This document shows positions 8,262-17,721 of a DNA stretch of 48,780 nt, piece after piece. The DNA comes from Bacillota bacterium. Lineage in GTDB: Bacteria > Bacillota > Clostridia > Peptostreptococcales > Anaerovoracaceae. The notes below the pieces were generated by a model. It saw only the letters and a program-made list of their open reading frames with translations. It did not search any database and was not told the DNA's origin. Position 1 is the first letter of the stretch. Every line of letters begins with the position of its first letter. Position numbers and translations under genes: made by a program. The stretch covers positions 1 to 48,780 of the forward strand of contig JAQXGH010000010.1 in NCBI GenBank assembly GCA_029006195.1. The letters are read 5' to 3'.

Positions 8262-8297
8262 GGAAATAAAGACAATGATATTTAAGGTTAGTTTTAA

Positions 8298-8327
8298 TTA
8301 ACATTCACCTTGCTTCTGTGTTAAAAT
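8298..8327 (+). promoter_or_regulatory. Putative feoAB promoter
   Basis: TTAACA (8298-8303) and TAAAAT (8322-8327), 18 bases apart, a fair match to a SigA promoter, about 110 bases upstream of the feoAB start. A small hairpin in the leader follows: AGCGT (8367-8371) with ACGCT (8382-8386), extended by ATCA/TGAT beyond a bulge. A Fur-type operator would be expected here, but I see no convincing one. Confidence 0.45.
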
Positions 8328-8435
8328 AATTAAAGCGTAATAAAATAATACCATAGATAATCAACGAGCGTCTATTAAAATACGCTTGATAATTAAATTT
8401 TTTGAAATAAATTTTAAACGTAGATTGGAATAAAC

Positions 8436-10781
8436 ATGATCGAAAACCTTAAACAATTACCCGTAGGCGGGTCTGCAGTAATAACCGAGGTAGGAGGAGA
8501 TGGTGCACTTAGACAGCACTTTCTTGATATGGGGGTCCTTCCTGGGGCAGAAGTAACCGTAATAAAACTGGCTCCAATGGGCGATCCTATGGAACTTCAA
8601 ATTCACGGTTATGAACTCACATTAAGACTTGCAGATGCCGAGAAGATAAAAATCAAAGAAATCACAGAACGTACAAATAAAAGCAATAAAATAAATCGTG
8701 CTAAGAAGACAGCACATCCAGGGCTTGGTGAAGGTGGTAAGTTCCACACGAAAGGTGATGGAGATCCTCTCCCTGAAGGAACTACTATAACATTCGCTTT
8801 GATGGGAAATCAGAATTGCGGTAAGACAACGCTATTTAACGCACTTACCGGTTCGAATCAACATGTAGGTAATTTCCCTGGCGTAACAGTAGATAGTAAG
8901 AGTGGACAGATAAAGGGGTATCCTAATACTGCAGTAGTGGATCTTCCCGGCATCTACTCAATGTCACCGTACAGCAGCGAAGAAATAGTATCCAGAAACT
9001 TCGTACTTGATAACAAACCTAATGGAATAATCAATATAGTCGATGCAACTAACATCGAGAGAAATATGTACCTGACTATGCAGCTTTTGGAACTTGGCAT
9101 TCCTATGGTAGTTGCACTCAATATGATGGACGAGGTGCTGGGTAACAATGGTTCTATCTATATCAATGAACTTGAAGAGGAGCTTGGCGTCCCTGTAATA
9201 CCTATTTCGGCCATCAGAGGTGAGGGTATTGACGAAGTAATTTCACATGCAGTGCATGTTGCCAAATATCAGGAAAAGCCTGTACATCAGGACCTTTGCG
9301 ATAAGAATGATCATGATGGGGCTATTCATAGAGCGATACATGCTGTTCAGCATGCAATAGAAGATCATGCGGAAGACTGCGGCATTCCTTCCAGATTTGC
9401 TACAACTAAAATCATAGAAGGAGATAAAATAATTGAGGATAAGCTCAATCTGGATCAGAACGAAAAGGAAATGATTGAACACATCATCGTTCAGATGGAG
9501 AATGAGAGTGGTATGGACAGAAGCGCTGCAATGGCAGATATGAGATATGATTTCATTATGCGAGTATGTGATCAGACTGTCGTTAAGCCTCATGCCAGCA
9601 AGGAAAGAGTTCGTTCAGAGAAGATGGACAGTATCCTCACTGGCAAATGGACGGCCATACCATGCTTTATAGGCATCATGGGCCTGGTATTTTATTTGAC
9701 ATTTAACGTAATAGGTCTTTGGCTTCAGAATGCGCTGGCAGACTTTATCAGCCTGCTTACTGTCCATATGGATGCGCTTCTTACAAGTGCGCATGTTAAT
9801 GAAGCCATACATGGACTTATAATAAATGGTATTTTTGAAGGTGTAGGCAGCGTATTAAGCTTCCTGCCGATAGTTGTAACGCTGTTTTTCTTCCTTTCGA
9901 TAATGGAAGACAGCGGTTATATTGCCAGAGTTGCTTTCGTAATGGATAAGATTTTAAGAAAGCTTGGCCTTTCGGGCAGAAGTATCGTTCCGCTGCTTAT
10001 AGGTTTTGGATGCACTGTTCCTGCTGTAATGTCAACTAGAACACTGCCTTCCACAAGAGACAGAATGATGACCATTCTTCTCACACCGTTCATGAGCTGC
10101 AGTGCTAAGCTGCCTGTATATGCATTTTTCGTAAGTGCATTCTTCCCAGGCCATGGCGGACTTATTATGACTGGACTATATGTGCTTGGCATATTGGTTG
10201 GGATTATCATAGCGCTTCTTTACAGGAAGACCCTCTTTAAGGGTGAAGCGGTACCTTTTGTAATGGAACTTCCTAATTACAGAATGCCGAGTGCTAAGAA
10301 TGTACTGATGCTGCTTTGGGATAAGGCTAAAGAGTTTATCACTAGAGCGTTTACTATAATACTAGTTGCTACAGTTGTTGTATGGTTCCTGCAGAGCTTT
10401 GATCTTAAGCTCAATCTCGTGAGCGATTCATCAGAAAGCATGATGGCTCTTTGCACAAATCTTATGGTACCTGTTTTCGAACCGCTGGGCATGGGTGACT
10501 GGAGAATAATTACTTCACTTATAAGCGGTTTCATCGCCAAAGAAAGTGTTATCGCGACAATGGAACTTCTGTTCCCAGCTGGAATTACGGCAGCATTAAC
10601 AGCAGCATCTGCTGGAGCTATGCTGGTATTCTCACTGCTCTACACACCATGCGTTGCAGCTATCGCAACTATCAGAAGAGAACTTGGTGGTAAGTGGGCA
10701 TTTGGAATCGTTATCTGGCAGTGCGTAATCGCATGGTTATGCGCGTTCATAGTTAAAATCATTTTAACAGGATTATTATAA
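8436..10781 (+). CDS. feoB: Ferrous iron transporter, FeoA-FeoB fusion
   Basis: Ferrous iron uptake protein of 781 residues that joins FeoA and FeoB in one chain. Residues 1-75 are an FeoA SH3-like domain (LRQHFLDMGVLPGAEVTVIK). A charged linker (about 76-114) leads to the FeoB G domain with G1 GNQNCGKT (124-131), the NFPGVTVDSK switch, G3 DLPG (169-172) and G4 NMMD (229-232). The membrane part starts near residue 408 and contains the two 'gate' Cys-containing stretches GFGCTVPAVMSTRTLPS and SCSAKLPVYAFF, plus YTPCVAAIATIRRE near the end. FeoA is normally separate and thought to regulate FeoB; fusions are known in some anaerobes. No FeoC follows. The next gene is 33 bases downstream. Confidence 0.95.
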   Translation: MIENLKQLPVGGSAVITEVGGDGALRQHFLDMGVLPGAEVTVIKLAPMGDPMELQIHGYELTLRLADAEKIKIKEITERTNKSNKINRAKKTAHPGLGEGGKFHTKGDGDPLPEGTTITFALMGNQNCGKTTLFNALTGSNQHVGNFPGVTVDSKSGQIKGYPNTAVVDLPGIYSMSPYSSEEIVSRNFVLDNKPNGIINIVDATNIERNMYLTMQLLELGIPMVVALNMMDEVLGNNGSIYINELEEELGVPVIPISAIRGEGIDEVISHAVHVAKYQEKPVHQDLCDKNDHDGAIHRAIHAVQHAIEDHAEDCGIPSRFATTKIIEGDKIIEDKLNLDQNEKEMIEHIIVQMENESGMDRSAAMADMRYDFIMRVCDQTVVKPHASKERVRSEKMDSILTGKWTAIPCFIGIMGLVFYLTFNVIGLWLQNALADFISLLTVHMDALLTSAHVNEAIHGLIINGIFEGVGSVLSFLPIVVTLFFFLSIMEDSGYIARVAFVMDKILRKLGLSGRSIVPLLIGFGCTVPAVMSTRTLPSTRDRMMTILLTPFMSCSAKLPVYAFFVSAFFPGHGGLIMTGLYVLGILVGIIIALLYRKTLFKGEAVPFVMELPNYRMPSAKNVLMLLWDKAKEFITRAFTIILVATVVVWFLQSFDLKLNLVSDSSESMMALCTNLMVPVFEPLGMGDWRIITSLISGFIAKESVIATMELLFPAGITAALTAASAGAMLVFSLLYTPCVAAIATIRRELGGKWAFGIVIWQCVIAWLCAFIVKIILTGLL

Positions 10782-10814
10782 GGAACAAAACGAATACCTA
10801 AAGGGTTTGAAGAG

Positions 10815-12338
10815 ATGAGAAATAGAATCGTAAGAATCTTTATAAGTTCATTGGCGGCTGTGGTATTGTCACTTTCGACAGTCTCACTATCCTATGCTTA
10901 TGTTACAAGCATAGGCGGCGCAGATATTCCGTCAAAATATAAAGAAGGGTATAAGGTTTCAAATTGCCTGGACCTTTCGACTTGGCAGAGTAAACTGTCA
11001 GATGAAGACTGGGCAACCATAAGAAAGAATGGTGTAACAGCTGTTATTTTAAGAGCTGGATACAGCGAGCTTTCTTCAGGTCAGCATGCAACGGATAGCG
11101 TATTTGAGGATAATCTCAAAGGTGCATGCAGAGCCGGAATAAGAGTCGGCGTTTATTACTTTACTGCTGCGCTTAATGCAGATGAAGCCAGATCTGAAGC
11201 GGAGTACATGCTGGACATAATAAGGCCGTATAAGAACAATATCACGCTTCCGGTTGTATATGACTTCGAGTCAAACGAAAGAGGCAGGCTTACTGGATAT
11301 ATGCTTAGATCCATCGGTGTAAGCGGATGTACAGATATGTGTCAGGCATTCTGTGATAAGGTTGCAGAAGAAGGTTATGACCCAATGATTTATGCCAGCC
11401 GTACTGTCTTTGAAAATAATCTGGATATGGATAGACTGGAAGGCAAATATAAGATTTGGATTGCTCAGTATCCTTTTGGCTCATCTGCAACAGGATATGA
11501 AGGTGAATTCTACATGTGGCAGTATAGTTCCAATGTAAGGATCAGCGGACTTTCAGCAAGACTGGATGCTAATTATATCTTCGAAAAAGATGAAGAAGGT
11601 CAGGCTGAAGAGACTCCTGTAGTTGTTGTTGAAGATGCACCGGCAGCAGGTGATGGAACTGTTAAGGGCGAAACGGATCTGACGTTTGATCAGAAAAAGG
11701 TTTCAGAGAATAATAGCTCTGCCAAAAGTGATGATGATACGCACGTTTTAAGTGAAGGCGTTTCAACTGAGTTTGGCTCAAAAGATAATAAATCACAGGT
11801 AACTGTTACAGATATCGATGGCAATGTTCATGCCTACAATATTTTTAATAAGAAGAGTGGATATACTCAGGAAGAGGCTCTGATGGCTACTTTGTTTAAT
11901 GGTTACTTTGTATCAAAGCATGATATTGACCCTGAGTTTATTAAAGAAAAGGTTGAGCCGGCTGTTATGGGCGCTATGTATATAAGTGGTGATAAGCTCT
12001 CACTTGAGGGCATTACAGAAGTAATGACATCATTAAAGCTTGACGCCCAGTACATAGAACAGATAGATGATGATGTATATGTGAATATTAAGGGGCAGCT
12101 GGCAAAGGGCAAGCCTGTTATCGTATCTGTTTCTGGCAAGACTGAACTTTTGCTTGGAATGAATGAAAACGGTAAGGCATTTATGGCTGATTTTAGTAAT
12201 AAGGATAAGAGAGTTAAGACTGTAAGTGTGGATAATCTTGTTAAAAAGATGAATTCCGCGACAGATGCCAGCAGCTTATGCTATACGAAAAAACAGCAGG
12301 GCGGATATGTAATGGTTGATTTAATGAAAGATGAGTAA
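10815..12338 (+). CDS. Secreted GH25 lysozyme with degenerate C39-like tail
   Basis: Exported cell-wall hydrolase of 507 residues. A signal peptide (positively charged start, hydrophobic core, SYA at 26-28) precedes a GH25 muramidase domain (about 48-265). The expected acidic residues are present: D53 in CLDLSTWQ, and D150 and E152 in VVYDFES; IWIAQYPFG and MWQYSSN match the end of the domain. A low-complexity acidic linker follows (about 268-330). Residues ~340-500 resemble the papain-like C39 fold (GYTQEEALMATLFNGYF, then GKPVIVSVSG and a GMNENGKAFMADFSN strand pair). The Cys and His that would make it a peptidase are not where expected, so I read the tail as a non-catalytic binding module; that part is inference. 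Confidence 0.8.
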   Translation: MRNRIVRIFISSLAAVVLSLSTVSLSYAYVTSIGGADIPSKYKEGYKVSNCLDLSTWQSKLSDEDWATIRKNGVTAVILRAGYSELSSGQHATDSVFEDNLKGACRAGIRVGVYYFTAALNADEARSEAEYMLDIIRPYKNNITLPVVYDFESNERGRLTGYMLRSIGVSGCTDMCQAFCDKVAEEGYDPMIYASRTVFENNLDMDRLEGKYKIWIAQYPFGSSATGYEGEFYMWQYSSNVRISGLSARLDANYIFEKDEEGQAEETPVVVVEDAPAAGDGTVKGETDLTFDQKKVSENNSSAKSDDDTHVLSEGVSTEFGSKDNKSQVTVTDIDGNVHAYNIFNKKSGYTQEEALMATLFNGYFVSKHDIDPEFIKEKVEPAVMGAMYISGDKLSLEGITEVMTSLKLDAQYIEQIDDDVYVNIKGQLAKGKPVIVSVSGKTELLLGMNENGKAFMADFSNKDKRVKTVSVDNLVKKMNSATDASSLCYTKKQQGGYVMVDLMKDE

Positions 12339-12382
12339 TTTTTAACTCTTGACTAAATACACTAAATTTTCTGATAATATTG

Positions 12383-12411
12383 TTGACAATTCTCCGGACT
12401 GGCAGTATATT
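12383..12411 (+). promoter_or_regulatory. Strong SigA-type promoter upstream of spoVG
   Basis: TTGACA (12383-12388), 17 bases, TATATT (12406-12411). Transcription would begin near 12418, between the lysozyme gene and spoVG, and meet a terminator-like hairpin at 12467-12504 before reaching spoVG. Confidence 0.7.
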
Positions 12412-12466
12412 ATACACAAAAGAGACAAAAATCTCACATAATTCAAACTTGATAATTGATTCCTTA

Positions 12467-12504
12467 GGCTACGGTGAGCCCGATCGACAAACCGTAGCCT
12501 TTTT
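12467..12504 (+). terminator. Terminator or attenuator before spoVG
   Basis: GGCTACGGT (12467-12475) pairs perfectly with ACCGTAGCC (12491-12499) and is followed by five T. Loop of 15 bases. Transcripts from the promoter at 12383 would stop here after about 85 bases, unless read through into spoVG; it could also simply end transcripts from the lysozyme gene. Confidence 0.75.
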
Positions 12505-12536
12505 ATGAAGAGTAAGGGAGAGAGGATTAGAATATT

Positions 12537-12788
12537 ATGCAGATTACGGAAATTAGAATAAGAAAAATCGAAAACAGCAATAAACTGCGTGCTGTTGCAT
12601 CAGTAACACTTGATAATGAGTTTGTTGTTCATGACATCAAGATTATCGAAGGAGATAAGGGTGTATTCATCGCTATGCCATCAAGAAAGATAGGGGAAAA
12701 TAACTTTGCAGATATAGCACATCCAATCAAGAGTGAGACAAGAGCTTTGCTGCAGCAGCAGATATTAGAAGCATATGAAAACTGCTAA
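12537..12788 (+). CDS. spoVG: SpoVG family regulatory protein
   Basis: Small (83 residues) RNA/DNA-binding regulator, recognised from [11 protein letters not shown] at the start and from [19 protein letters not shown] and FADIAHPI in the body. In Bacillus SpoVG affects septation and sporulation; in Staphylococcus and Listeria it is a global regulator that binds nucleic acids. Its presence in non-sporulating Firmicutes is common, so it does not show that this organism forms spores. The ribosome binding site is GGGAGAGAGG (12518-12527). The gene is bracketed by a promoter-plus-hairpin upstream and a terminator downstream, so it is probably a single-gene unit. Confidence 0.93.
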   Translation: MQITEIRIRKIENSNKLRAVASVTLDNEFVVHDIKIIEGDKGVFIAMPSRKIGENNFADIAHPIKSETRALLQQQILEAYENC

Positions 12789-12814
12789 AACTCAAGGCTT
12801 AAAGCGTATTTGAG

Positions 12815-12839
12815 AAGGGTGGTTCACACCCCTTTTTTT
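12815..12839 (+). terminator. Terminator after spoVG
   Basis: AAGGGTG (12815-12821) pairs with CACCCCTT (12827-12834) with one bulged C, followed by a run of seven T. It separates spoVG from the heat-shock operon. Confidence 0.75.
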
Positions 12840-12875
12840 ATTGCAAAAAAACTTAAAAAAATCATTTGAAAAGTG

Positions 12876-12904
12876 TTGACACTACCCTATATTGGTGGTA
12901 CTTT
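12876..12904 (+). promoter_or_regulatory. Heat-shock operon promoter
   Basis: TTGACA (12876-12881), 17 bases, TACTTT (12899-12904). The predicted start of transcription falls a few bases before the CIRCE element, the usual arrangement for HrcA control. Confidence 0.8.
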
Positions 12905-12915
12905 ATGTATGAAAG

Positions 12916-12942
12916 TTAGCACTCCCAGGGTGCGAGTGCTAA
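12916..12942 (+). promoter_or_regulatory. CIRCE operator (HrcA binding site)
   Basis: TTAGCACTC (12916-12924), nine bases, GAGTGCTAA (12934-12942): an exact match to the CIRCE consensus. HrcA binds here as a dimer and represses the hrcA-grpE-dnaK-dnaJ operon; heat stress inactivates HrcA. The element also overlaps the 5' leader next to the hrcA ribosome binding site. Confidence 0.97.
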
Positions 12943-12956
12943 CAAAGGAGGCCACA

Positions 12957-13997
12957 ATGGATTTAACAGAAAGAAAATTAAAAATATTGCAGGCCATTAT
13001 TGCAGATTTTGTAACTACAGCTGAACCTGTAGGATCCAGAACCATTTCCAAGCGATATGAGCTTGGCAGTCCGGCAACCATCAGAAATGAAATGTCTGAT
13101 CTTGAAGAGCTCGGCTACCTGACTCACCCTCATACTTCATCAGGAAGAATTCCTTCCGAGAAAGCTTACAGATTATATGTAAACGAAATGATGAAGAAGA
13201 AGGAACTGACGCAGGAAGAAAAGGATGCTATAAATTTTAGGCTTACAGATAATGTTACAGAACTTGAGAATCTGATCGAGAGAGCCGCACAGGTGCTTTC
13301 GGAAATAACAAATCTTACAGCCTTTGCAATAAGCCCTGGTAAGGAACAAGATAAACTCAAATACATTAACCTTCTTCCAGTGGATGACTTCACTGTAGTA
13401 CTTATGATCGTTTCAGAGAGCGGTAAGGTAAGCAACACTGCAGTAAGACTGCAGACACCTGCTACTGAAGACATGCTCAGAATACTGGCGAAGAATATGA
13501 CATATAACTTTACCGGCAAGACATTAAGTGAAGCCCTTAAAGTTGATATAATCCAAACGTTCAAAGAAGATGCCGAAGCAATGGCAATGTTTGAGAGCAG
13601 CATAGCTCCAAGCTTCATGAAGACGCTGGAAGACATGCTGAATGTTAACCTCTATATGGACGGTTTAACAAACATCTTCTCACTTCCTGAATATAACAAC
13701 ATCGAAAAAGCCAAGAGCTTCTTCGAGATGATAAACCGTAAACAGGATATGACACAGAAGATAATCAGCAGAGATGACGGAATCATCATAACAATAGGCG
13801 GAGAAAACCAGGATGAGGAACTTTCCGATTGCAGCATCATTACTGCCACATACCATGTGGATGGTAAGATGGTCGGAAAACTCGGTGTAATTGGACCTAC
13901 AAGGATGAAATACAGCGAAGTTACCTCAGTAATGGAATATCTTACAGAAAATATCAGTAAGGCGTGCAGGCTTACGGAAGGAGACGATAATGACTGA
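12957..13997 (+). CDS. hrcA: Heat-inducible transcription repressor HrcA
   Basis: Repressor of class I heat-shock genes, 346 residues from ATG 12957. An N-terminal winged helix (about 5-75) is recognised from PVGSRTISKRYELGSPATIR and the wing THPHTSSGRIPSEKAYR; a GAF-like dimerisation domain follows, ending with the typical GVIGPTRMKYSEV. I moved the start from an in-frame ATG at 12873 because that one lies upstream of the promoter; ATG 12957 follows AAAGGAGG (12944-12951) right after CIRCE. It regulates its own operon. The last 8 bases overlap grpE, which suggests translational coupling. Confidence 0.97.
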   Translation: MDLTERKLKILQAIIADFVTTAEPVGSRTISKRYELGSPATIRNEMSDLEELGYLTHPHTSSGRIPSEKAYRLYVNEMMKKKELTQEEKDAINFRLTDNVTELENLIERAAQVLSEITNLTAFAISPGKEQDKLKYINLLPVDDFTVVLMIVSESGKVSNTAVRLQTPATEDMLRILAKNMTYNFTGKTLSEALKVDIIQTFKEDAEAMAMFESSIAPSFMKTLEDMLNVNLYMDGLTNIFSLPEYNNIEKAKSFFEMINRKQDMTQKIISRDDGIIITIGGENQDEELSDCSIITATYHVDGKMVGKLGVIGPTRMKYSEVTSVMEYLTENISKACRLTEGDDND

Positions 13998-14550
13998 TAC
14001 TAAGGATGCTAATGTCCTAAAGGAAGAAGAAATCAAGGAAGAAGCTGCTGAGCAGGTTACAGAAGAAGCTGAAGCTGAAGAAGCTAAGGCGGGTGAAGAA
14101 GCTGAAGCAAATGCAGAATCTGAAAATAAGGATGTACAGCCGGAAGAAGATTCCGACACAAGATACCTTAGATTGATGGCTGACTTCCAGAATTATAAAA
14201 GGAGAGCAGAGAAAGAAAAAACTGATCTCTATGCATATGCTAATGAGAAAATCGTAAGTGAACTGCTTGAAGTTTTAGATAACTTCGAGAGAGCTCTTGG
14301 GCAGGAAGCTGGCGATGGATTCAAGGAAGGCATGGAGATGATTTTCAAGCAGATGAACAATGTGCTTGAAAAAGCCGGTTTGGCTGAAATCGAAGCGCTG
14401 GGTCAGGATTTCGATCCTAACGTACACAGTGCAGTAATGACAGAAGAAAGTGAAGAGTACGAAAGTGGCAAAGTTTCTGGCGTCATGATGAAAGGCTACA
14501 AGCTCAACGGTAAGGTTATCAGACCTTCAATGGTTAAAGTAGTAAGCTAG
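13990..14550 (+). CDS. grpE: Nucleotide exchange factor GrpE
   Basis: Co-chaperone of 186 residues that releases ADP from DnaK. The first ~55 residues are highly acidic and low in complexity (many Glu and Ala), as in many GrpE proteins. A long helix with RYLRLMADFQNYKRRAEKEK forms the dimer stalk, and the beta-wing domain at the end contains FDPNVHSAVM and GYKLNGKVIRPSMVKV, the family signature. It starts inside the end of hrcA and lies 34 bases before dnaK. Confidence 0.97.
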   Translation: MTDTKDANVLKEEEIKEEAAEQVTEEAEAEEAKAGEEAEANAESENKDVQPEEDSDTRYLRLMADFQNYKRRAEKEKTDLYAYANEKIVSELLEVLDNFERALGQEAGDGFKEGMEMIFKQMNNVLEKAGLAEIEALGQDFDPNVHSAVMTEESEEYESGKVSGVMMKGYKLNGKVIRPSMVKVVS

Positions 14551-14584
14551 GAAACATTTTCGTTAAAAATAGGAGGAAAATACA

Positions 14585-16483
14585 ATGGGAAAAGTAATAG
14601 GAATCGATTTAGGAACAACTAATTCATGCGTAGCAGTTCTGGAAGGCGGCGAACCTGTAGTAATCGCTAACGCAGAAGGCGGAAGAACAACTCCATCAGT
14701 AGTTGGTTTCGCTAAGAACGGTGAAAGACTGGTTGGTGAAACTGCTAAGAGACAGGCAGTAACTAATCCAGAAAGAACAATCGCATCAATCAAGAGACAT
14801 ATGGGTGAAGCTTACGAAGTATCAGTAGATGATAAGAAGTACACTCCACAGGATATTTCAGCAATGGTTCTGGCTAAGCTTAAGGCTGACGCAGAAAGCT
14901 ACCTTGGTGAACCTGTAACAGAAGCTGTAATCACAGTACCTGCATACTTCACAGATAGCCAGAAGCAGGCTACAAAGGATGCTGGTAAGATCGCAGGTCT
15001 GGAAGTTAAGAGAATCATCAACGAACCAACAGCTGCATCACTGGCATACGGTATCGATAAGGCTGAAACAGCTCAGAAGATCCTGGTATATGACCTTGGT
15101 GGTGGTACATTCGACGTATCAATCCTGGAACTGGGCGACGGCGTTGTAGAAGTACTTGCTACAAACGGCGATGCTAAGCTGGGCGGCGATGACTTCGATG
15201 AAGCTCTCCTGAACTATATGGCTAACACATTTGCACAGGAAAACGGAGTAGATCTTAGAAACGACAAGATGGCAATGCAGAGACTTAAGGAAGCTGCAGA
15301 AAAGGCTAAGAAGGAACTGTCAAGTGCACAGACTACTAACATTAACCTGCCATTCATCACAGTAAATGAAAACGGTCCTCTTCATATGAACATGGACATC
15401 ACAAGAGCTAAGTTCGACCAGCTGACTTCAAACCTGGTTGACAGAACTATTGAACCAATGCAGAAGGCTATGGCTGATGCAGGCGTTACAAACAGCGACC
15501 TCGATAAGGTTATCCTGGTTGGTGGTTCAACAAGAATCCCGGCTGTACAGGAAGCTGTTAAGAGAATCACTGGTAAGGAACCATTCAAGGGCATCAACCC
15601 TGACGAATGCGTAGCAATCGGTGCTTCAATCCAGGCTGGTATCCTCTCAGGCGACTCAGAAATGGCAAAAGACATTCTGCTCCTGGACGTAACTCCATTG
15701 TCACTGTCAATCGAAACATTAGGCGGCGTAGCTACTAAGCTCATCGAAAGAAATACAACAATTCCTACTAAGAAGAGCCAGATCTTCTCAACAGCAGCTG
15801 ATAACCAGCCTGCAGTAGACATTCACGTAATGCAGGGTGAAAGAGAAATGGCAGCTGGTAATACTACACTTGGAAGATTCCAGCTCACAGGTATTCCACC
15901 TGCACCACGTGGAGTCCCACAGATCGAAGTTACTTTCGATATCGATGCTAACGGTATCGTAAACGTAAGCGCTAAGGATCTGGGAACTGGTAAGTCACAG
16001 AACATCACTATCACTTCATCAACTAAGCTGAGCGATGATGAAATCAACGCTAAGGTTAAGGAAGCTGAACAGTATGCTGAAGAAGATAAGAAGAGAAAAG
16101 AAGAAGTAGAAGTTAAGAACCAGGCTGAAACTCTTATCTACGAAACAGAAAAGAACATGAAGGAACTGGAATCAGCACTTTCAGAAGAAGAAAAGAATGA
16201 TATCAATGCTGCTAAGGATGCTCTGAAGAGCGCTCTTGAAGCTGGTAATATCGAAGACATCAAGGCTAAGAACGAAGTTCTGACAGAAAAGTTCCACACA
16301 ATTTCAGCTAAGATGTACCAGCAGGCTCAGGCTGCAGGTATGGACCCTAACAACATGGGAGCAGCTGGTCCTGATATGAGCGGCATGGGCGGCATGAACG
16401 GTGCAGCTGGTGCAGCTGGTGCAGGTCCTGCAGGCGACAATGTTGTAGACGCTGACTTCGAAGTTGTAGACGAAGATAAATAA
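14585..16483 (+). CDS. dnaK: Chaperone DnaK (Hsp70)
   Basis: Hsp70 chaperone of 632 residues. The ATPase domain (1-~360) starts [17 protein letters not shown] and contains [12 protein letters not shown] and [11 protein letters not shown]. The interdomain linker and start of the substrate-binding domain read [19 protein letters not shown]; a helical lid follows and the C terminus is Gly/Ala-rich, ending [11 protein letters not shown]. The ribosome binding site AGGAGG is at 14571-14576. Codon choice is strikingly uniform, as expected for a highly expressed gene. It works with GrpE and DnaJ from the same operon. Confidence 0.99.
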   Translation: MGKVIGIDLGTTNSCVAVLEGGEPVVIANAEGGRTTPSVVGFAKNGERLVGETAKRQAVTNPERTIASIKRHMGEAYEVSVDDKKYTPQDISAMVLAKLKADAESYLGEPVTEAVITVPAYFTDSQKQATKDAGKIAGLEVKRIINEPTAASLAYGIDKAETAQKILVYDLGGGTFDVSILELGDGVVEVLATNGDAKLGGDDFDEALLNYMANTFAQENGVDLRNDKMAMQRLKEAAEKAKKELSSAQTTNINLPFITVNENGPLHMNMDITRAKFDQLTSNLVDRTIEPMQKAMADAGVTNSDLDKVILVGGSTRIPAVQEAVKRITGKEPFKGINPDECVAIGASIQAGILSGDSEMAKDILLLDVTPLSLSIETLGGVATKLIERNTTIPTKKSQIFSTAADNQPAVDIHVMQGEREMAAGNTTLGRFQLTGIPPAPRGVPQIEVTFDIDANGIVNVSAKDLGTGKSQNITITSSTKLSDDEINAKVKEAEQYAEEDKKRKEEVEVKNQAETLIYETEKNMKELESALSEEEKNDINAAKDALKSALEAGNIEDIKAKNEVLTEKFHTISAKMYQQAQAAGMDPNNMGAAGPDMSGMGGMNGAAGAAGAGPAGDNVVDADFEVVDEDK

Positions 16484-16506
16484 GCAACAATAATATAATT
16501 TAGTGG

Positions 16507-16535
16507 AAATTGCCTGAGCTAGCCTTAGGCAATTT
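16507..16535 (+). terminator. Hairpin between dnaK and dnaJ
   Basis: AAATTGCCT (16507-16515) pairs with AGGCAATTT (16527-16535), with an 11-base loop and a short T run. It may act as a partial terminator, lowering dnaJ relative to dnaK, or as an RNA end that stabilises the upstream message. Confidence 0.6.
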
Positions 16536-16561
16536 TCCGTGTAAAGAATCAGAGGAATAAA

Positions 16562-17707
16562 ATGGCAGATAAAAGAGATTATTATGAAGTGCTGGGACTT
16601 ACTAAGGGTGCCAGCGACGATGAAATAAAAAAGGCCTTCCGAAAGATGGCAATGAAATATCATCCGGATAAAAATCCAGGTGATAAGGAAGCTGAAGAAA
16701 AATTCAAGGAAGTCAATGAAGCATATGCAATTCTGTCTGATCCTGAGAAGAAGAGCAAGTACGACCAGTTTGGCCATGCAGGCGTAGACCCTAACGGCAT
16801 GGGTGGTTTCGGAGACGGCGGTTTCGGCGGCTTCGAAGACATTTTTGATATGTTCGGAAGCGCCTTTGGCGGCGGTTTCGGCGGCTTTGGCGGCGGCCAG
16901 GGAAGAAGAAACAACGGTCCTAGAAAGGGCAGCGATATACAGAAGTCAATGACTATCAGCTTTGACGAAGCGTATTTCGGAACAAAGAAGCAGATCAAGC
17001 TTACAAAGTATGTTAAGTGTTCAAACTGCGACGGTACAGGAGCAGCTCCAGGAACATCAAAGAAGACTTGCTCAAGATGCGGCGGTACAGGTGAAATCAG
17101 AACAACTAAGAATACTCCATTTGGAGCATTCCAGAGCGTATCACCTTGTCCGGATTGTAACGGCACTGGTCAGGTCAATGAATCACCTTGTCCTGATTGC
17201 GGCGGTACAGGCAGAAAGAGAGATACAGTTACAATTTCAGTAAACATTCCTGCTGGTGTGGATAATGATTCAATTATTCCAATTAGAGGTCAGGGCGAAC
17301 CTGGAATTAACGGCGGACCAGATGGAGATCTTTACATCGTACTTAATGTAAAACCTCATGAAATGTTCGAAAGACGTGGAACTGATCTGTGGCTTGAAAT
17401 TCCAATTTCATTCAATCAGGCGGCTCTGGGTGATGAAATCGTTGTTCCAACAATGGAAGAAAAGGTTTCTTACAAGATTCCGGCAGGCACTCAGCCAGGT
17501 ACTGTTTTCAGACTTAAGGGCAAGGGTGTTAAGAGCGTTAGAAACGGCAGAAAGGGCGACCTTTATGTCAAGGTAACTCTGGAGATACCTACTAAGCTTA
17601 ATAAGAAACAGAAGAAGGCAATTGAGGAAATGGGTAAGGCAGTAACTGACGAATGCTACTCAAAGAAGAGTGGATTCCTTGATTCGATTAAAGAATTCTT
17701 CTCATAA
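16562..17707 (+). CDS. dnaJ: Chaperone DnaJ (Hsp40)
   Basis: J-domain co-chaperone of 381 residues that delivers substrates to DnaK and stimulates its ATPase. The J domain has the HPD triad (34-36). A Gly/Phe-rich region follows (about 75-120), then four CxxCxGxG zinc repeats ([32 protein letters not shown]) and the two C-terminal substrate-binding barrels ([16 protein letters not shown]). It is a full-length type I DnaJ. It follows dnaK by 78 bases that contain a hairpin, and a strong terminator closes the operon. Confidence 0.99.
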   Translation: MADKRDYYEVLGLTKGASDDEIKKAFRKMAMKYHPDKNPGDKEAEEKFKEVNEAYAILSDPEKKSKYDQFGHAGVDPNGMGGFGDGGFGGFEDIFDMFGSAFGGGFGGFGGGQGRRNNGPRKGSDIQKSMTISFDEAYFGTKKQIKLTKYVKCSNCDGTGAAPGTSKKTCSRCGGTGEIRTTKNTPFGAFQSVSPCPDCNGTGQVNESPCPDCGGTGRKRDTVTISVNIPAGVDNDSIIPIRGQGEPGINGGPDGDLYIVLNVKPHEMFERRGTDLWLEIPISFNQAALGDEIVVPTMEEKVSYKIPAGTQPGTVFRLKGKGVKSVRNGRKGDLYVKVTLEIPTKLNKKQKKAIEEMGKAVTDECYSKKSGFLDSIKEFFS

Positions 17708-17721
17708 CAAATGATTAAACT

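Noticed and set aside
9243-9593. 116-residue minus-strand frame in feoAB
   Set aside because: Shadow of the FeoB coding sequence; no family resemblance or start signal.
12537-12788. spoVG and the SpoVB-like flippase as proof of sporulation
   Set aside because: Both families occur in non-sporulating Firmicutes; no dedicated sporulation gene is in the window.
12873-12956. Upstream in-frame ATG extension of hrcA
   Set aside because: Would start translation upstream of the promoter and CIRCE; ATG 12957 has the proper ribosome binding site.
16304-16777. 157-residue minus-strand frame across the dnaK end and dnaJ start
   Set aside because: Spans two firm genes on the other strand; rich in Ile/Phe/Cys as expected from antisense reading of their codons.
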